A DNA stretch of 64,000 nucleotides from Channallabes apus (taxonomy: Eukaryota > Chordata > Actinopteri > Siluriformes > Clariidae), in contig CM060108.1 in NCBI GenBank assembly GCA_030522415.1, forward strand, positions 40,508,756-40,572,755, given 5' to 3'. Of the stretch, positions 1-11,356 are shown in pieces. Within the stretch, counting starts at the first letter, position 1. The number at the start of each line of letters is the position of its first letter. The notes under the pieces are model-generated. The model had not been told where the DNA came from, ran no database searches, and saw only the letters and a program-made list of their open reading frames with translations. The position numbers were made by a program, and so were the translations under genes.

Positions 1-1695
1 TTCTGCTCTGCTAGGTGTTTTGTATTCGCTGTTGTTGTTGTTGTTGTTTTGTGATCTGAGTACATTATGACTGATATAAAGCTGCTCACACTTTCACTTT
101 ATTTAGAGAGTTTATATTTCAGTCTTGTTTTCCTGGACTACTATTATTGATTTTACATTTCATCTACTTTGCAAAAGTTGCGACTCTTTATGACTGAAAT
201 CAAACTGTTCGTGTCGCCTTTTACAGAGTGAACGTGTCCATGATGTCTGCAGCTTCATTTCAGTTATAAACTCACAACCACATTCCAGCTATTCAGGATC
301 AAATAATTATTCAGTGCTGGACACAAACAGCAAAAAAGCATTATGATTATTATTTGAATAATAATGAACTCCTGAAGATCCTCGGGGTGTGGAGACGAGA
401 AACGTTTATGTACATACTGTATGTTTTCTGGGTTTCTACAATATCATTTCATTTACATGGGAAATCACATTGAATTAGAAATACATCATGGTTTAGAAAA
501 CATTAAGCATGATTTTGAACTCTTGAGCAATGCCCTGTGCACTATTACGTTAAGTTAAATGTGGCGCTCCCACAAGAGCCTAAAAATCATTTAGTATTTT
601 TGGGAAAATATTTATTCATAAAAACAACTAATAAAGTAACATTTATCCGTTTCCTATTTATATGGTGATGAGCACTGCTGCTAAATCATCTCTATTCAGC
701 AGTCTGCCGATCAGTCACATGAAAATCATCAGACAAACATGATATCAGAGAGATATTTATAAAATAGGATTGACTGTATAAACACCATCAACAGTGTGAT
801 GTATCATGAAACTGTGATTCCCCTTTGCAGATCGAGCAGTGATTAACCGCGCTCTAAGTGTACAGTACAAGTGATTAACGGTGCTGAGGATTAACTAAGA
901 GGCTGTAGAGTCTGAAAAACGAGAGCGATTAAAAAGCAAGTGTGTAGTGCGGCCACATAAAGGACTCATTTTATACGGAGCTGATTAGACTGAGTATTGA
1001 TTAAGAGCAGCTGCGCCTCGTGATGTAGCCTGGTACAGTATGTTTGAACTGCCTCTTGACTGTTGGTTCGGTTTCGGGTTGAGCTCTTACGAGGCTGCGC
1101 TTCTCGGAGGAGAGAGATATGGTGGTTCATCACGCTGTTTTTGACGCCATTGTGATGCCAATTCACCAGACATACAGTAGACCGTAATGATAATCACAAT
1201 GTTAAAGGCGACTTGTGTAATACGTGCGCTGTGATTGGTGGAAAATGTTTCTCGTATAGCGAGCTGGTCAATGCCGTGGAATACCAATGGAGCACGTGCA
1301 GCGGCAAATAGTGGCAGTTCATAATGTTGTGTTTTCTGTCAGATTCAACATCATGTTTAAAGTTATTTAATGAGAAATTAAAACGTTCAGGAAAATCTGC
1401 AGCAGATCGAGTGAATTCAGTTCAGTTCATTTCTTGTAAATGCTTTATTTATATTTCAGTTGTAACCGAAATATAATCTTTTCTCTCCATGTCTTTGTAA
1501 ATGCCTCGTCTATAAACCTGTTCTTATATCGATTTAAAACTGATGTAAAATTAATCATGTGTCGAACAAAATAATATCTAAAAGAGGCTGTGCAGGTGGT
1601 TTAGTGTCTCAGAGACAGTAATAATATTTAATTCTGTAAGTGATTAGTGAGGTAAAGACAACCTGACATCCTGAACTGTGTTTTATTTTTTACAG
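1..1695. other. Intron or upstream sequence, no gene seen
   Basis: No exon with open frame and splice sites was found here. The stretch near 1216-1290 (a block starting gctgtgattggtgg) is related to blocks at about 7865 and 17525, so this is shared intron sequence lying upstream of type I Ig exons. No signal-peptide exon was recognised, so the first domain below is probably not the start of the gene. Confidence 0.5.
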
Positions 1696-1992
1696 TAAAC
1701 ATCAAACCTGTGATCACATCAGGTCTTACAGGAGCTGCACTGTCAGGAAACACAGTGACTCTGACCTGTACACTGGATCTGCAGTCTAGTGGATGGAGGA
1801 TTTACTGGACGACACCCACTGGGACTGAGACTGAGACTAAGACTGAAACACAATACTCCTCCTACTACTACTCCTACTACACCATCAGCTCAGTTAGTGT
1901 CTCTGATGGAGGTCAGTACAGGTGCAGAGCTGGAAGAGGAGACCCAGTCTACTACACACGCTACAGTGAGACGTTCTCACTAAGTGTTATTG
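1696..1992 (+). CDS. Ig-domain exon, type I (FcR-like / LITR-like receptor)
   Basis: This 297-base exon encodes one C2-like immunoglobulin domain of a cell-surface receptor ectodomain. The acceptor is tttttacag at 1695 and the donor is gtgagtaa at 1993, giving a phase 1-1 exon. Visible features are the first Cys in VTLTCTL, a Trp pair in GWRIYW, and the second Cys in DGGQYRCRAGRGDPVYYT, ending LSVIG. The region between the C and E strands is expanded with Thr/Glu and Tyr/Ser repeats (TETETKTET, YSSYYYSYY). Family knowledge: teleost FcR-like proteins and catfish leukocyte immune-type receptors have domains of this pattern. The exact family name is inferred; the Ig fold is well supported. Confidence 0.85.
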
Positions 1993-2362
1993 GTGAGTAA
2001 GAGACTTTGTGTAAGTGATTCTGTACAACACTGAACATGTGAGCAGCGTCACAACACAGCAACATTTACACACACTGTACACACTTATCTGATTATCAAG
2101 AAGTTATAAAAGATAAATAAGACGGTCAGTCACTGTTCACAGATCAGTGTGTTTTACCTTTAGTGTGTTGTTCTCTTGCTGACACTCAGTGCTGATGAAG
2201 ATACAGAGTTCTGTGGAGGAGAAACATATTAATGATAAAGTTCTGTAAAATTAACTGTAATGTGCTGTAAAAACATGACATTTAAATATTCTCATTCATT
2301 TAAAGTCACATTTAGGAAAATATCACTGAACCAATGAACTAAACACAACTGTGAGAGAGATT
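1993..2362. other. Intron, duplicated downstream of another type I exon
   Basis: The sequence after the donor (block around gattctgtacaacactgaac and the later ttgctgacactcagtg) recurs after the exon ending at 18439, with scattered differences. It is therefore part of a duplicated Ig-exon cassette rather than a transposon. No coding sequence is seen. Confidence 0.6.
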
Positions 2363-2364
2363 TA

Positions 2365-2490
2365 CAGTTAGGTCCATAAATATTAGGACATTTAAAACAG
2401 GTTATTTTGCCAGCATTTCACAGCATATTAAATATTAATACAAAATCTTAATCATATTTTTGTAATTTGTAGACGTTTTTATATATATAG
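2365..2490. mobile_element. Terminus of a Tc1/mariner-type DNA transposon (remnant)
   Basis: After a TA dinucleotide the sequence cagttaggtccataaatatt begins. This resembles a terminal inverted repeat widespread in fish genomes. No matching opposite end was found nearby, so it is a one-ended remnant. Confidence 0.35.
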
Positions 2491-2783
2491 GTCTCCATGA
2501 TCCAAAAAGTAGCAAGTCGATTTATTTAGCTGGCTACAACACTGATTTTGAGTTAGCTAACTCTCTTAATTATTTTTATAATCATTTTAATGTTTTAGAT
2601 TTTAATAAGGAAATTCAGGAATTGAATAGTAAGCTTACTGATGGAGAGCACTTTATTATACAACAAAGAGATGTGCAGAAGGCCTTTCTCTCAGTAAGAG
2701 TGAATAAAAGTAAAGGACCAGATAATATATACGGTCGCACACTTAAAATCTGTGCAAAGGAATTAAGTCCTATATTTGAATAT

Positions 2784-4374
2784 AGGGCTGGGCCGATAAA
2801 CGATATCATATCGAATCGCGATTTATTTGATTTTAAAAACGATGAAAAGCTCTAGACATTTTTTGCTCGATATGGATTCATCTAAGAGCCAATCACACAG
2901 CAGAACAACACGACAACAACCAATCAGCGTGCAGCTTGCGCGTGCCGTGCAGGTCAAAGTTAATTTCCTGCCGCACTTTGCAAAGCAAACTTGACACCAG
3001 GACGACAAAAAAAAAAAAAAGAAAAAAAAGAGTGGACGCAGCGACGAAAGTGAATCTAACCTCGAGTTATTATCCAAAGATGTTGAAATTGTCGACAAAA
3101 AAGGTAACACGAACGCCATTATATGAACGCATCACCCACACGATCACACTGAGAGCATGAAAATACAGGCCGATGCTACTCCGTCAACTAGCAGGGCTAG
3201 CAGTGGGGCTGTACCAAAGCAGATATCGATCGTGTCGTCTTTCGTGGCCATTACACCTTATGAAAGGTGTCCAAAGGGAGCAAGGATATAACCAGGGCCA
3301 TTTCTAACTTTCTAGCGAAAGATATGATGCCCCTAAGCACACGAGGCTGAAGTTTAGCTCCTTATTCGCAGCTTCCGGTTTGTTTGGCTCCTTATTGTGC
3401 AGCGTCTCATTCCGCGGCTGAAGTTTAGCTCCTTATTCACCTCGTTACTAACGGGAGTGTTCACGCTGCCGAATGCTGCGCAGTTTATCAATAAAAGCAG
3501 CTTCTGATTCGTTTGGCTCCTTATTGCGCAGCGGCTCACTCTGCGGCTGAAGTTTAGCTCCTTATTCGCAGCTTCCGGTTTGTTTGGCTCCTTATTGCGC
3601 AGCGTCTCATTTTACGGCTGAAGTTTACCTCCTTATTCGCCTCGTGTTCACGTTGCCGAATGCTGCGCAGTTTATCAATAAAACGTTATTTTGGTGGTTT
3701 AAACCATTCTGGCCAAGCAAATATGAACTATACAACACCTAGCAGGTACCCGACTATATAGTAAAAGTGAAATTGTCCTGGTCCAGATTGATAGCTGCAT
3801 AATTCCTTCCATGTTTGTTGTCACTGCATGTTTAAGCCATTATGTCAGTTTATTGGGGCCGTGTGAAATAGCCTTCATTTAACTCTGAATTGTGGGATAA
3901 AGACAGCCCTAGTGTGTGTGGTCTAAATGTTGTTTCTCATTATTGTTTAAAAATCTCAAAACATTGTAATATATCATCACAAGATACTTTTTGTCATCAC
4001 AAACAAGTATTTTTTTTTTTATAAAAATCTTTGCCTTAGTATCTTATTTTTTAAGGCCAAATCGGTCATCTGTTTTTGTTAATAAACTATACTTTAAAAT
4101 GTAATTTAATGAACCCTTTAATTTTTGTGGCTTCAGTTTAAGTTGTTCAACATTGATGTTCAATAAATAATCATAGATAGTAGATAGTGTGTGTTGCCTT
4201 CAATTAATCAAAGTAATGCAGCCTTCATTCAAAAATCTCACTTGTGAGCATATTTACTGTACAAAACTTGTCAGTGAACTATGAGGGCAAAAAAAAAAAT
4301 CGTTTATTAATCGAAATCGAGTTAAAATGTTCAATTAATCGAGATTTTGATTTTAGGCCAAATCGCCCAGCCCT
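2784..4374. mobile_element. hAT-type DNA transposon inserted in the LINE
   Basis: The element is bounded by inverted termini tagggctgggc and gcccagccct(a) and by 8-bp direct flanks tttgaata and tttgcata (one mismatch), the signature of hAT integration. It sits exactly between two halves of the LINE reverse transcriptase reading frame. Only scraps resembling a BED-finger or transposase reading frame remain (about 3030-3160), with stops, so it is non-autonomous or decayed. A tandem repeat lies at 3343-3680. A second copy in opposite orientation occupies 63086 to the window end. Confidence 0.8.
3343..3680. repeat. Tandem repeat inside the hAT element
   Basis: The phrase ggctgaagtttagctcctta recurs several times, alternating with tgtttggctccttattg(t/c)gcagcg and, in the longer units, with a segment containing gttcacg(c/t)tgccgaatgctgcg. 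The copy at 63.7-63.85 kb has fewer repeats. Confidence 0.75.
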
Positions 4375-5000
4375 ATTTGCATATATTTTTAATAAATCTT
4401 TACAGGAACAATGGGTACCTAAAGTTTGGAAGGAGGCTGTGGTAGTCCCTGTTCCTAAGTCAAACTCCCCTAAAACTCTTAATGATTTCAGACCTGTAGC
4501 TTTAACTTCAATTGTGATGAAAATATTTGAAAAATTGGTGAGGTCTGAGATATTGAGAAATACTGAGCATGTACTTGATCCTATGTAGTTTGCCTATAGG
4601 CCTCAGAGGGGAGTAGAGGATGCCACAGTCACTTTGCTTAATCTTATTCTTAAACATTTGGAAAGAAATGGTTCCCATGTCAGACTTTTATTTGTTGACT
4701 TTTCGTCTGCTTTTAATACAATTCAACCTCACATTTTAGTTAGTAGGCTGCTGGAACAGTTTGATCTCAGCAATAATTTGGTGGGCTGGATTCTTAATTT
4801 TTTAACCAATCGCACACAAAGTGTTAGAGTGAATGGATGTTTATCAGATAAAGTTTGCTCCTCAACTGGCTCCCCACAAGGATGTGTTCTTTCACCCTTG
4901 CTATACATTCTCTACACAAATATGTGTCAGAGTAGATGGGAAAACAGAACAATCATTAAATATGCAGATGACTCAGTTATTGTCAGTCAACTTCATGATA

Positions 5001-5225
5001 GAGGCGGCGCGGTGGTGTAGTGGTTAGCACTGTTGCCTTGCACCTCCAGGGTCTGGGTTCGATTCCCCGGCCAGGCTCGATTCCCGTCTCTGTGTGCATG
5101 GAGTTTGCATGTTCTCCCCGTGCTTGGTGGGTTTCCTCCGGGTACTCCGGTTTCCTCCCACAGTCCAAAGATATGCAGGTTAGGCTAATTGGCGTTCCTA
5201 AATTGCCCGTAGTGTGTGATTGGGT

Positions 5226-5256
<31 letters not shown>

Positions 5257-5381
5257 CCCTGCGATGGATTGGCACCCTGTCCAGGGTGTACCCTGCCTAG
5301 TGCCCGAAGTCTCCTGGGATAGGCTCCAGGTCCCCCGCGACCCTGAACACAGGATTAAGCGGTATAGAAAATGAATGAATG
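5001..5381 (+). mobile_element. tRNA-derived SINE, full length
   Basis: A roughly 380-bp SINE starts with a tRNA-like head holding an A-box (tggtgtagtgg, 5012-5022) and a B-box (ggttcgattcc, 5056-5066). It continues through a body common in fish repeats (gtttgcatgttctcc, tcctcccacagtccaaag) with a short GT run, and ends in atgaatgaatg repeats. The 12-bp flanks aacttcatgata at 4989-5000 and 5382-5393 are identical target-site duplications. It interrupts the LINE frame just after the YADD block. Other copies lie at 37577-37950 (minus) and, degenerate, at 59.3, 60.2, 61.6 and 63.0 kb. Confidence 0.9.
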
Positions 5382-5526
5382 AACTTCATGATAATGAAAC
5401 AGATCATGGTCCAGTACTTGCAGATTTTGTCAGGTGGTGTGAGGAATCCTGTCTTCAGTTAAATATATCAAAGACAAAAGATATGATAATTGATTTTAGG
5501 AAGGCTACTCACACACAGGGGATCAC

Positions 5527-6605
5527 TTACATAGTTGGGTCATTCTGTTGGGCTTTGATGGTCTCGCTCAGGTCGCTCGGAAAGTTGGAGGCCTCTTTAG
5601 TGGACGTGGTGGGTAGACATGGGGTGTCAGCTCCTTTCAGCGGCAGGTGTGCTCGGGGTATGGCATCTGGACCCGGAATAAAGCGGTCCATGCCGTCTTT
5701 CTCTCCCCTAGCGCCTCTCTCCACCTGTTTTTCCCCACGGTGCTTGCCGCTCCTCTTAACGCCACTCTCGTGTTGATGTTCTCCCGGGTCCACCCCACTA
5801 GTTCTTCCTTGGAGATATCAGGGTTCCCCATGAGACAGAGAGCGGGGTGATCATTGGGGAAGTCTCCTTGGCGTGGCCCTGGCTGCTGTACCGGAGACCT
5901 CAGGTTGTCTTCCTCTTCGTCGAGGTTGTCATCCAGTATAAACGCTGCCATGAACGCCTGCTTAAAAGACTGCCAGTCCTTCACCTTGCCCTTCTCCGCC
6001 TTCCACCAACTCAGAGCAGGCCCTCGTAGAACTGTGCCGAGGGTTCCCAGCAGCTCTGTTCGGGTCAGGAGTCTGATCTCCAGGTACTTCTCTGCTTGCT
6101 TGATGAAGTTCCACACCTCTGCTGTCTCTGACGCATCACAGAAGGCTGGAAACTCCACGCAGATGGATGGATGAGAGTGAAGAGAAGAAGAAGAGAGTGG
6201 GGAGGAGAGCAGAGCCGAGGAGTGTGCGGGAACACCAGTAGGAACGTCGTCGATGGCATGAGTGCTTGGTAGCTTTACCTTGGCTGTAGAGGTTGGAGTG
6301 CTGGGCAGATGTTGTGGATTAGATGGAGGAGATACAGGGGTGCAGACCTGTAACCTGTGGGCGGGGGGCGTACTAGTGAGACGCAGTCCCTTCATCCGGT
6401 TTTCCCAGATGGCGTCACGTCGCAGAAAACAGTCAACGATGGCTCTCTCCATCTTTTCGAGAGCCTCCTGGCAGTAGCGCTGCAGCCCTTCCAGGCTCGC
6501 GTCCACTGCGTCACGAAGACTGATTTCCCTGCATTGACTGTCCAGGGATTGTCTATAATCCTGCTCTATAGAGCTCACTTTAACAGTAAGCGCCCCCAAG
6601 TCCAT
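5527..6605 (-). pseudogene. Ty3/gypsy-type gag (retrotransposon), broken
   Basis: The minus strand carries a 322-codon frame with a retrotransposon Gag domain (Retrotrans_gag). Key motifs are ICVEFPAFCD, LLGTLGTVLRGPALSWWKAE and DWQSFKQAFMAAF, after a long Ser/Pro/Thr-rich linker. Near the 3' end the frame shifts: the segment ending SDLSETIKAQQNDPTM (5527 onwards) is in another frame. The upstream N-terminal part lies in the next feature, separated by a stop. Protease, reverse transcriptase and integrase are absent, so only the 5' LTR and gag portion of the element remains. The family assignment to Metaviridae-like elements is inference from the Gag motif. Confidence 0.7.
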
Positions 6606-6864
6606 CTTACATTGAAATAGTTATTTTTGTAGTGTGTGCACTACCTCTATATCAGTCCCATGAACAATCACATCATCATCATTGACAATATCATGGCTAT
6701 CTGATATATATAATGAACCAATCAATGAAGTTAATTCAGCTGTAGGGTTACGGCATGTATCCAAAGCATTCTCTACATCAACCGGCATGTTCTTAGCTAC
6801 ACCATAGTTGGCCTTAGCAGCACTACTAGCATTAGCATTAGCGTTAGCGATGTTAGCGTCCATC
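6606..6864 (-). pseudogene. N-terminal part of the gypsy-type gag frame
   Basis: On the minus strand a frame starting at MDANIANANANASSAAKAN runs to a stop just before the main Gag frame. The Ala-Asn repeat is encoded by a gctaatgc-type tandem repeat. A stop and frame change (about 6606-6625) separate it from the Gag domain, which I read as decay rather than a designed slip site. Confidence 0.5.
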
Positions 6865-6933
6865 TTGTTCAGCCACGCTACACAAAACCGGAAAATACCC
6901 CAAAATACAGATTCCCCGTACGGGCCACCACTA

Positions 6934-7638
6934 TGTAACGCTTGGATTTTATTAACCGCTTGGTTACAAAAAAACGGATTCGGGAATCTAAATAAGGGCT
7001 GTTTAACACTACTTCCGGTATTGCGCAACCGTAGCTGGACAAAACACGACGCGACACAAAACAATTATAATAAATTAAACCAAGTGTATTATACAAAAGG
7101 AATAAAGAAATAAAGAAACACGGTGCACCACAAACCAATATATATACAAATATAATACAAATAGAAAAAGAGTGTGTGTGATGTATGCGGGTGTGTGAGT
7201 GTGTGTATGATAGTCCAGTGTCTAATATATGGCAAAGGGTATGAAAGTGTTGAGTTGGAGAGATGGTTCGATCTCACCAGATGACGATGGTAGGTCTGGG
7301 AGATCGAGAAACGGAATGAGCTGGGTACTGAATGAAATTAACACAGGGTAATTCACAAACAGGCTCTCAGCTTTCAAAAACATGCAGCGCGCTGTCCTCA
7401 TCTCTCCATGCCGGCTTCTACGCCGGTTCCGGCTTTATGCCGGCTCACGTGACCCACGTCACTTCCGGGTTCCCTTGCGCCGCGATCGCGCATGCGCGGG
7501 AACTTGCCCGGTGACCAAACATAGTAACAAGGGGAAACAGAAACCGCCAGGGCACATCTTCGGCTACAGGTGAGCAGCATTAGCTCTTCAATCATTTCCC
7601 TGTATATGAAAATGTCCCGTTTGTGTGGCAGCGCTACA
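6934..7638 (-). repeat. LTR of the gypsy-type retrotransposon (5' LTR, minus strand)
   Basis: On the minus strand a 705-bp block begins TGTAGCGCTGCC and ends AAGCGTTACA, with matching TG...CA ends and short inverted termini. It is followed by a short stretch (tggtggcccgtacgggg) that would be the primer-binding region, then by the gag start. The second LTR was not found, so the element is truncated on its 3' side. Confidence 0.65.
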
Positions 7639-8749
7639 CACTTATGAGTGTGCAGTTGTGTTCAATATCAGTACTACCATACGTGAACTATGATGATCAC
7701 TGTTTTAACCACAACAGCGGAGCCTCTGGAAAGGAAAAAGGACCCAGAATTAAAGACATGAATGTTTATTTTAACATATTAAACAATTCCCATGTATTGA
7801 AAGTGTTACTGCTTTAATTTCCCCGTCCCTGATATACAGTATGAACACTGTGTGTATGTGCGTGTGTGTGTGCTGTGATTGGTGGTAAATGTTTCTCATA
7901 TAACGAGCTGGCCAATCAGGAAACACATGCAGGTGCAAACCGTAGACAGATAGTAATGTTGTGATTTCTGTCAGATTAAACAGATTAAACAGATTATTGA
8001 AGTTATTTAATGTGAAATCACATTAAAATATTTGGTACTATTGTGTTCATTTGGACCAGAAACAAGAAAAAAAATGCAACCGGACATGTTTTTTTTTTTT
8101 TTTTTTTATCCTACAGGTGGCGCACTCTGAACTCTTTACACATTTTCATCCTGGATTTAAAGTTAGTTTGTACTGTTTAAATTCTACACTTGGGTTTTAA
8201 GTGAGAAAACTGATGTTATTAGGAATCGGCTTCATTTAATCTTCAAACATTAAAAAGAAAAATACAATTGTCCCAAAATCTGGAGAAATATAATATCGAA
8301 TCTGGTTTATAAAATGGTGCTACATATAGAATTGCGGTTGTAATGGAATTGGCACTTAGATATGGTGATAATATCGTATCGGGTGGTGACGGTGATTCTC
8401 ATCCCTAAAGCATAAAGTCATCTTTAAACATTATTAAATTATAAAATGCAACTTTTCAATCCTCTATTGTGTAATGGCATTTGCTAATAAATGAAGATGT
8501 TTTTAAATGTAACAGTAAATATAATGTAAATGTAACTTTCCCACATAAATACCTGCGTTTGAGTTTTAAACTAAATGAGCTCTGCTTCCTCGTCTCACTG
8601 AGCAGGAGAGTTAATTATCTCAGGAATACACAGATTTTCTACCTTTGAGCTTTTAAAGTTAGTTTTCTATCAGCACCTCCTGTTACTGCAGTTCACACAT
8701 CACTATTATATAAATGTTCCTCATGGCTTCATTCACACACACTGCTCAT

Positions 8750-8786
<37 letters not shown>

Positions 8787-8961
8787 ACACACGAGACATG
8801 AGACAGAGACCCAGGATTATTTCTATCATGATTGTGTCTCATGTGATAGTTTCTTGTTCTCTTGCTGTTTATAAAGATGAAGGATGAACAGGACAGACAC
8901 ACTGTAGTTCAGTCATGAGTTAATCGTGTAGAAGTGAATTTTACTTCATCAGTAGTGATTG
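7639..8961. other. Intron with relic of a duplicated Ig cassette, no exon
   Basis: The block at 7865-7990 (gctgtgattggtggtaaatg, aacgagctggccaatcagg) matches the sequence upstream of type I exons at 1216 and 17525, but no intact Ig exon follows. The block at 8700 (cactattatataaatgttcc) matches the stretch at about 20990 upstream of a type II exon. A (CA)n run lies at 8753-8783. It looks like a cassette that lost its type I exon. Confidence 0.5.
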
Positions 8962-8963
8962 TA

Positions 8964-10577
8964 CAGTGGTGTGAAAAACTATTTGCCCCCTTCCTGATTT
9001 CTTATTCTTTTGCATGTTTGTCACACTTAAATGTTTCTGCTCATCAAAAACCGTTACTATTAGTCAAAGATAACATAATTGAACACAAAATGCAGTTTTT
9101 AAATGAAGGTTTACGCTATTAAGGGAGAAAAAAACTCCAAATCTACATGGCCCTGTGTGAAAAAGTGATTGCCCCCCTTGTTAAAAAAATAACTTAACTG
9201 TGGTTTATCACACCTGAGTTCAATTTCTGTAGTCACCCCCAGGCCTGATTACTGCCACACCTGTTTCAATCAAGAAATCACTTAAATAGGAGCTACCTGA
9301 CACAGAGAAGTAGACCAAAAGCACCTCAAAAGCTAGACATCATGCCAAGATCCAAAGAAATTCAGGAACAAAAGTACTGTAATTGAGATCTATCAGTCTG
9401 GTAAAGGTTATAAAGCCATTTCTAAAGCTTTGGGACTCCAGCGAACCACAGTGAGAGCCATTATCCACAAATGGCAAAAACATGGAACAGTGGTGAACCT
9501 TCCCAGGAGTGGCCGGCCGACCAAAATTACCCCAAGAGCGCAGAGACAACTCATCCGAGAGGCCACAAAAGACCCCAGGACAACATCTAAAGAACTGCAG
9601 GCCTCACTTGCCTCAATTAAGGTCAGTGTTCACGACTCCACCATAAGAAAGAGACTGGGCAAAAACGGCCTGCGTGGCAGATTTCCAAGGCGCAAACCAC
9701 TTTTAAGCAAAAAGAACATTAAGGCTTGTCTCAATTTTGCTAAAAAACATCTCAATGATTGCCAAGACTTTTGGGAAAATACCTTGTGGACCGATGAGAC
9801 AAAAGTTGAACTTTTTGGAAGGTGCATGTCCCGTTACATCTGGCGTAAAAGTAACACAGCATTTCAGAAAAAGAACATCATACCAACAGTAAAATATGGT
9901 GGTGGTAATGTGATGGTCTGGGGTTGTTTTGCTGCTACAGGACCTGGAAGGCTTGCTGTGATATATGGAACCATGAATTCTACTGGCTACCAAAAAATCC
10001 TGAAGGAGAATGTCCGGCCATCTGTTCGTCAACTCAAGCTGAAGCGATCTTGGGTGCTGCAGCAGGACAATGACCCAAAACACACCAGCAAATCCACCTC
10101 TGAATGGCTGAAGAAAAACAAAATGAAGACTTTGGAGTGGCCTAGTCAAAGTCCTGACCTGAATCCTATTGAGATGTTGTGGCATGACCTTAAAAAGGCG
10201 GTTCATTCCAGAAAACCCTCAAATAAAGCTGAATTACAACAATTCTGCAAAGATGAGTGGGCCAAAATTCCTCCAGAGCGCTGTAAAAGACTCGTTGCAA
10301 GTTATCGCAAACGCTTGGTTGCAGTTATTGCTGCTAAGGGTGGCCCAACCAGTTATTAGGTTCAGGGGGCAATTACTTTTTCACACAGGGCCATGTAGGT
10401 TTGGATTTTTTTTCTCCCTAAATAATAAAACCCCTCATTTAAAAACTGCATTTTGTGTTTACTTGTGTTATCTTTGACTAATAGTTAAATGTGTTTGATG
10501 ATCAGAAACATTTTGTGTGACAAACATGCAAAAGAATAAGAAATCAGGAGGGGGGCAAATAGTTTTTCACACCACTG
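8964..10577 (+). mobile_element. Tc1-like transposon, copy 1 (inactive)
   Basis: The inverted termini cagtggtgtgaaaaactatt and its complement are flanked by TA at 8962-8963 and 10578-10579. The length is about 1.61 kb. It is the same family as the copy at 44632-46250, with many shared bases across the whole element. Pre-insertion sequence ttacttcatcagtagtgatt also occurs without the element at 41636. Confidence 0.93.
9342..10359 (+). pseudogene. Tc1-type DD34E transposase, frameshifted near the start
   Basis: The frame starts MPRSKEIQEQ at 9342, as in the intact copy. A small deletion/insertion around codons 11-14 (tactgtaattgag) destroys the frame, and the remaining 309 codons are open from 9430. 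The helix-turn-helix DNA-binding region, the GRPTK hinge and all three catalytic positions (WTDET, QQDND, NPIEM) are still visible. Compared with the 45-kb copy it has substitutions such as IDG to IYG and GSV to GNV. It would not make full-length transposase. Confidence 0.88.
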
Positions 10578-10584
10578 TATGTGA

Positions 10585-11232
10585 CAGAGTTTTTTAGCTT
10601 TTGTTACTATTCGGATCATCCGTCTCTTTGATTTGTCATCGATTGTCCTCCTGCGGCCGCGTCCAGGGAGGTCGGCTACAGTCCCATGGATCTTAAATTT
10701 CTGAATAATATGTGCAGCTGTAGTCACAGGAACATCTCGCTGCTTGGAGATGGTCTTATAGTCTTTACCTTTAACCTGCTTGTCTATAATTGTCTTTCGA
10801 ATCTCCTGAGACGACTCTTTCCTTCGCTTCCTCTGGTCCATGCTGAGTGTGGTGGTACACACCATGTCACCAAACAACACAGTGACGACCTGCAGCCATA
10901 TATATACTGTAGACCCACTGACTGATTACAAGATTGTAGACGCCTGTGATGCTAATTAGTGGACACAGCTTGAATTAACACGTCCCTTTGGTCAGATTAT
11001 TTTTAGTCTTTTCTAGGGGTGCCATCATTTCTGTCCAGGTCTGTTCCATGAGTTTATTGTTTTAAATCATTACGGTGAAGCAGGGTTAAAAAGCAATGTC
11101 TGACTTTCATTGGTTAACATTCATAGCATTTTTATTTCTTATTACTTTTGTCAGATTAAAGTTATTTTTGTGACCATTGTGAGTTTTTCCTTCATTGACT
11201 GAAGGGTACCAACTATTTTGTCCACGTGTGTG
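10585..11232 (-). mobile_element. Second Tc1-like family, 5' half only, minus strand
   Basis: The minus strand carries the N-terminal DNA-binding part of a different Tc1-type transposase (SMDQRKRRKESSQEIRKTII, then PGRGRRRTIDDKSKRRMIRI). Its upstream terminus reads cacacgtggacaaaatagtt on the minus strand, ending near 11232 in plus coordinates. The catalytic domain is missing because the fragment stops where Tc1 copy 1 ends. It is a dead remnant. Confidence 0.8.
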
Positions 11233-11356
11233 TACATGTCAGCAGATTTACTGTATCTACACTCTCAGTGTTTACAGAAATTATAGATTCAGTTTTAAAA
11301 TGTTACTCATTTAAATCATAGTTTTGGGAATTAATATAATTTTTGTTTTCTTACAG

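Larger units (their letters stand above)
2505..5526 (+). pseudogene. L2/CR1-like LINE reverse transcriptase, interrupted
   Basis: This is a non-LTR retrotransposon ORF2 fragment in several pieces. The first piece (about 2505-2783) carries the KGPDNIYGRTLK block. After a hAT insertion the frame resumes at about 4375 with VWKEAVVVPVPKS and DFRPVALTS. It continues through FVDFSSAFNT, GSPQGCVLSPLLY and the catalytic YADD near 4961-4972, is broken again by a SINE (5001-5381), and resumes with NISKTKDMIIDFRKA. There is at least one internal stop (near 4586) between the fingers and palm segments. The 3' part is missing; gypsy-type sequence on the opposite strand begins at about 5527. It is related to, but clearly different from, the longer LINE at 18.6-20.9 kb. 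It cannot encode an active enzyme. Confidence 0.85.

Noticed and set aside
5012..5070. Possible tRNA gene at the start of the 5-kb repeat
   Set aside because: 12-bp target duplications and a 380-bp SINE body show a retroposed element.
6825..6860. Regulatory repeat (gcattagc)n
   Set aside because: It encodes the Ala-Asn repeat at the start of the gypsy-type gag frame and has a similar codon-repeat counterpart in the LINE linker.
7382..7595. Small frames in the 7.4-7.6 kb GC-rich block
   Set aside because: They lie within the gypsy-type LTR, whose ends and composition explain them.
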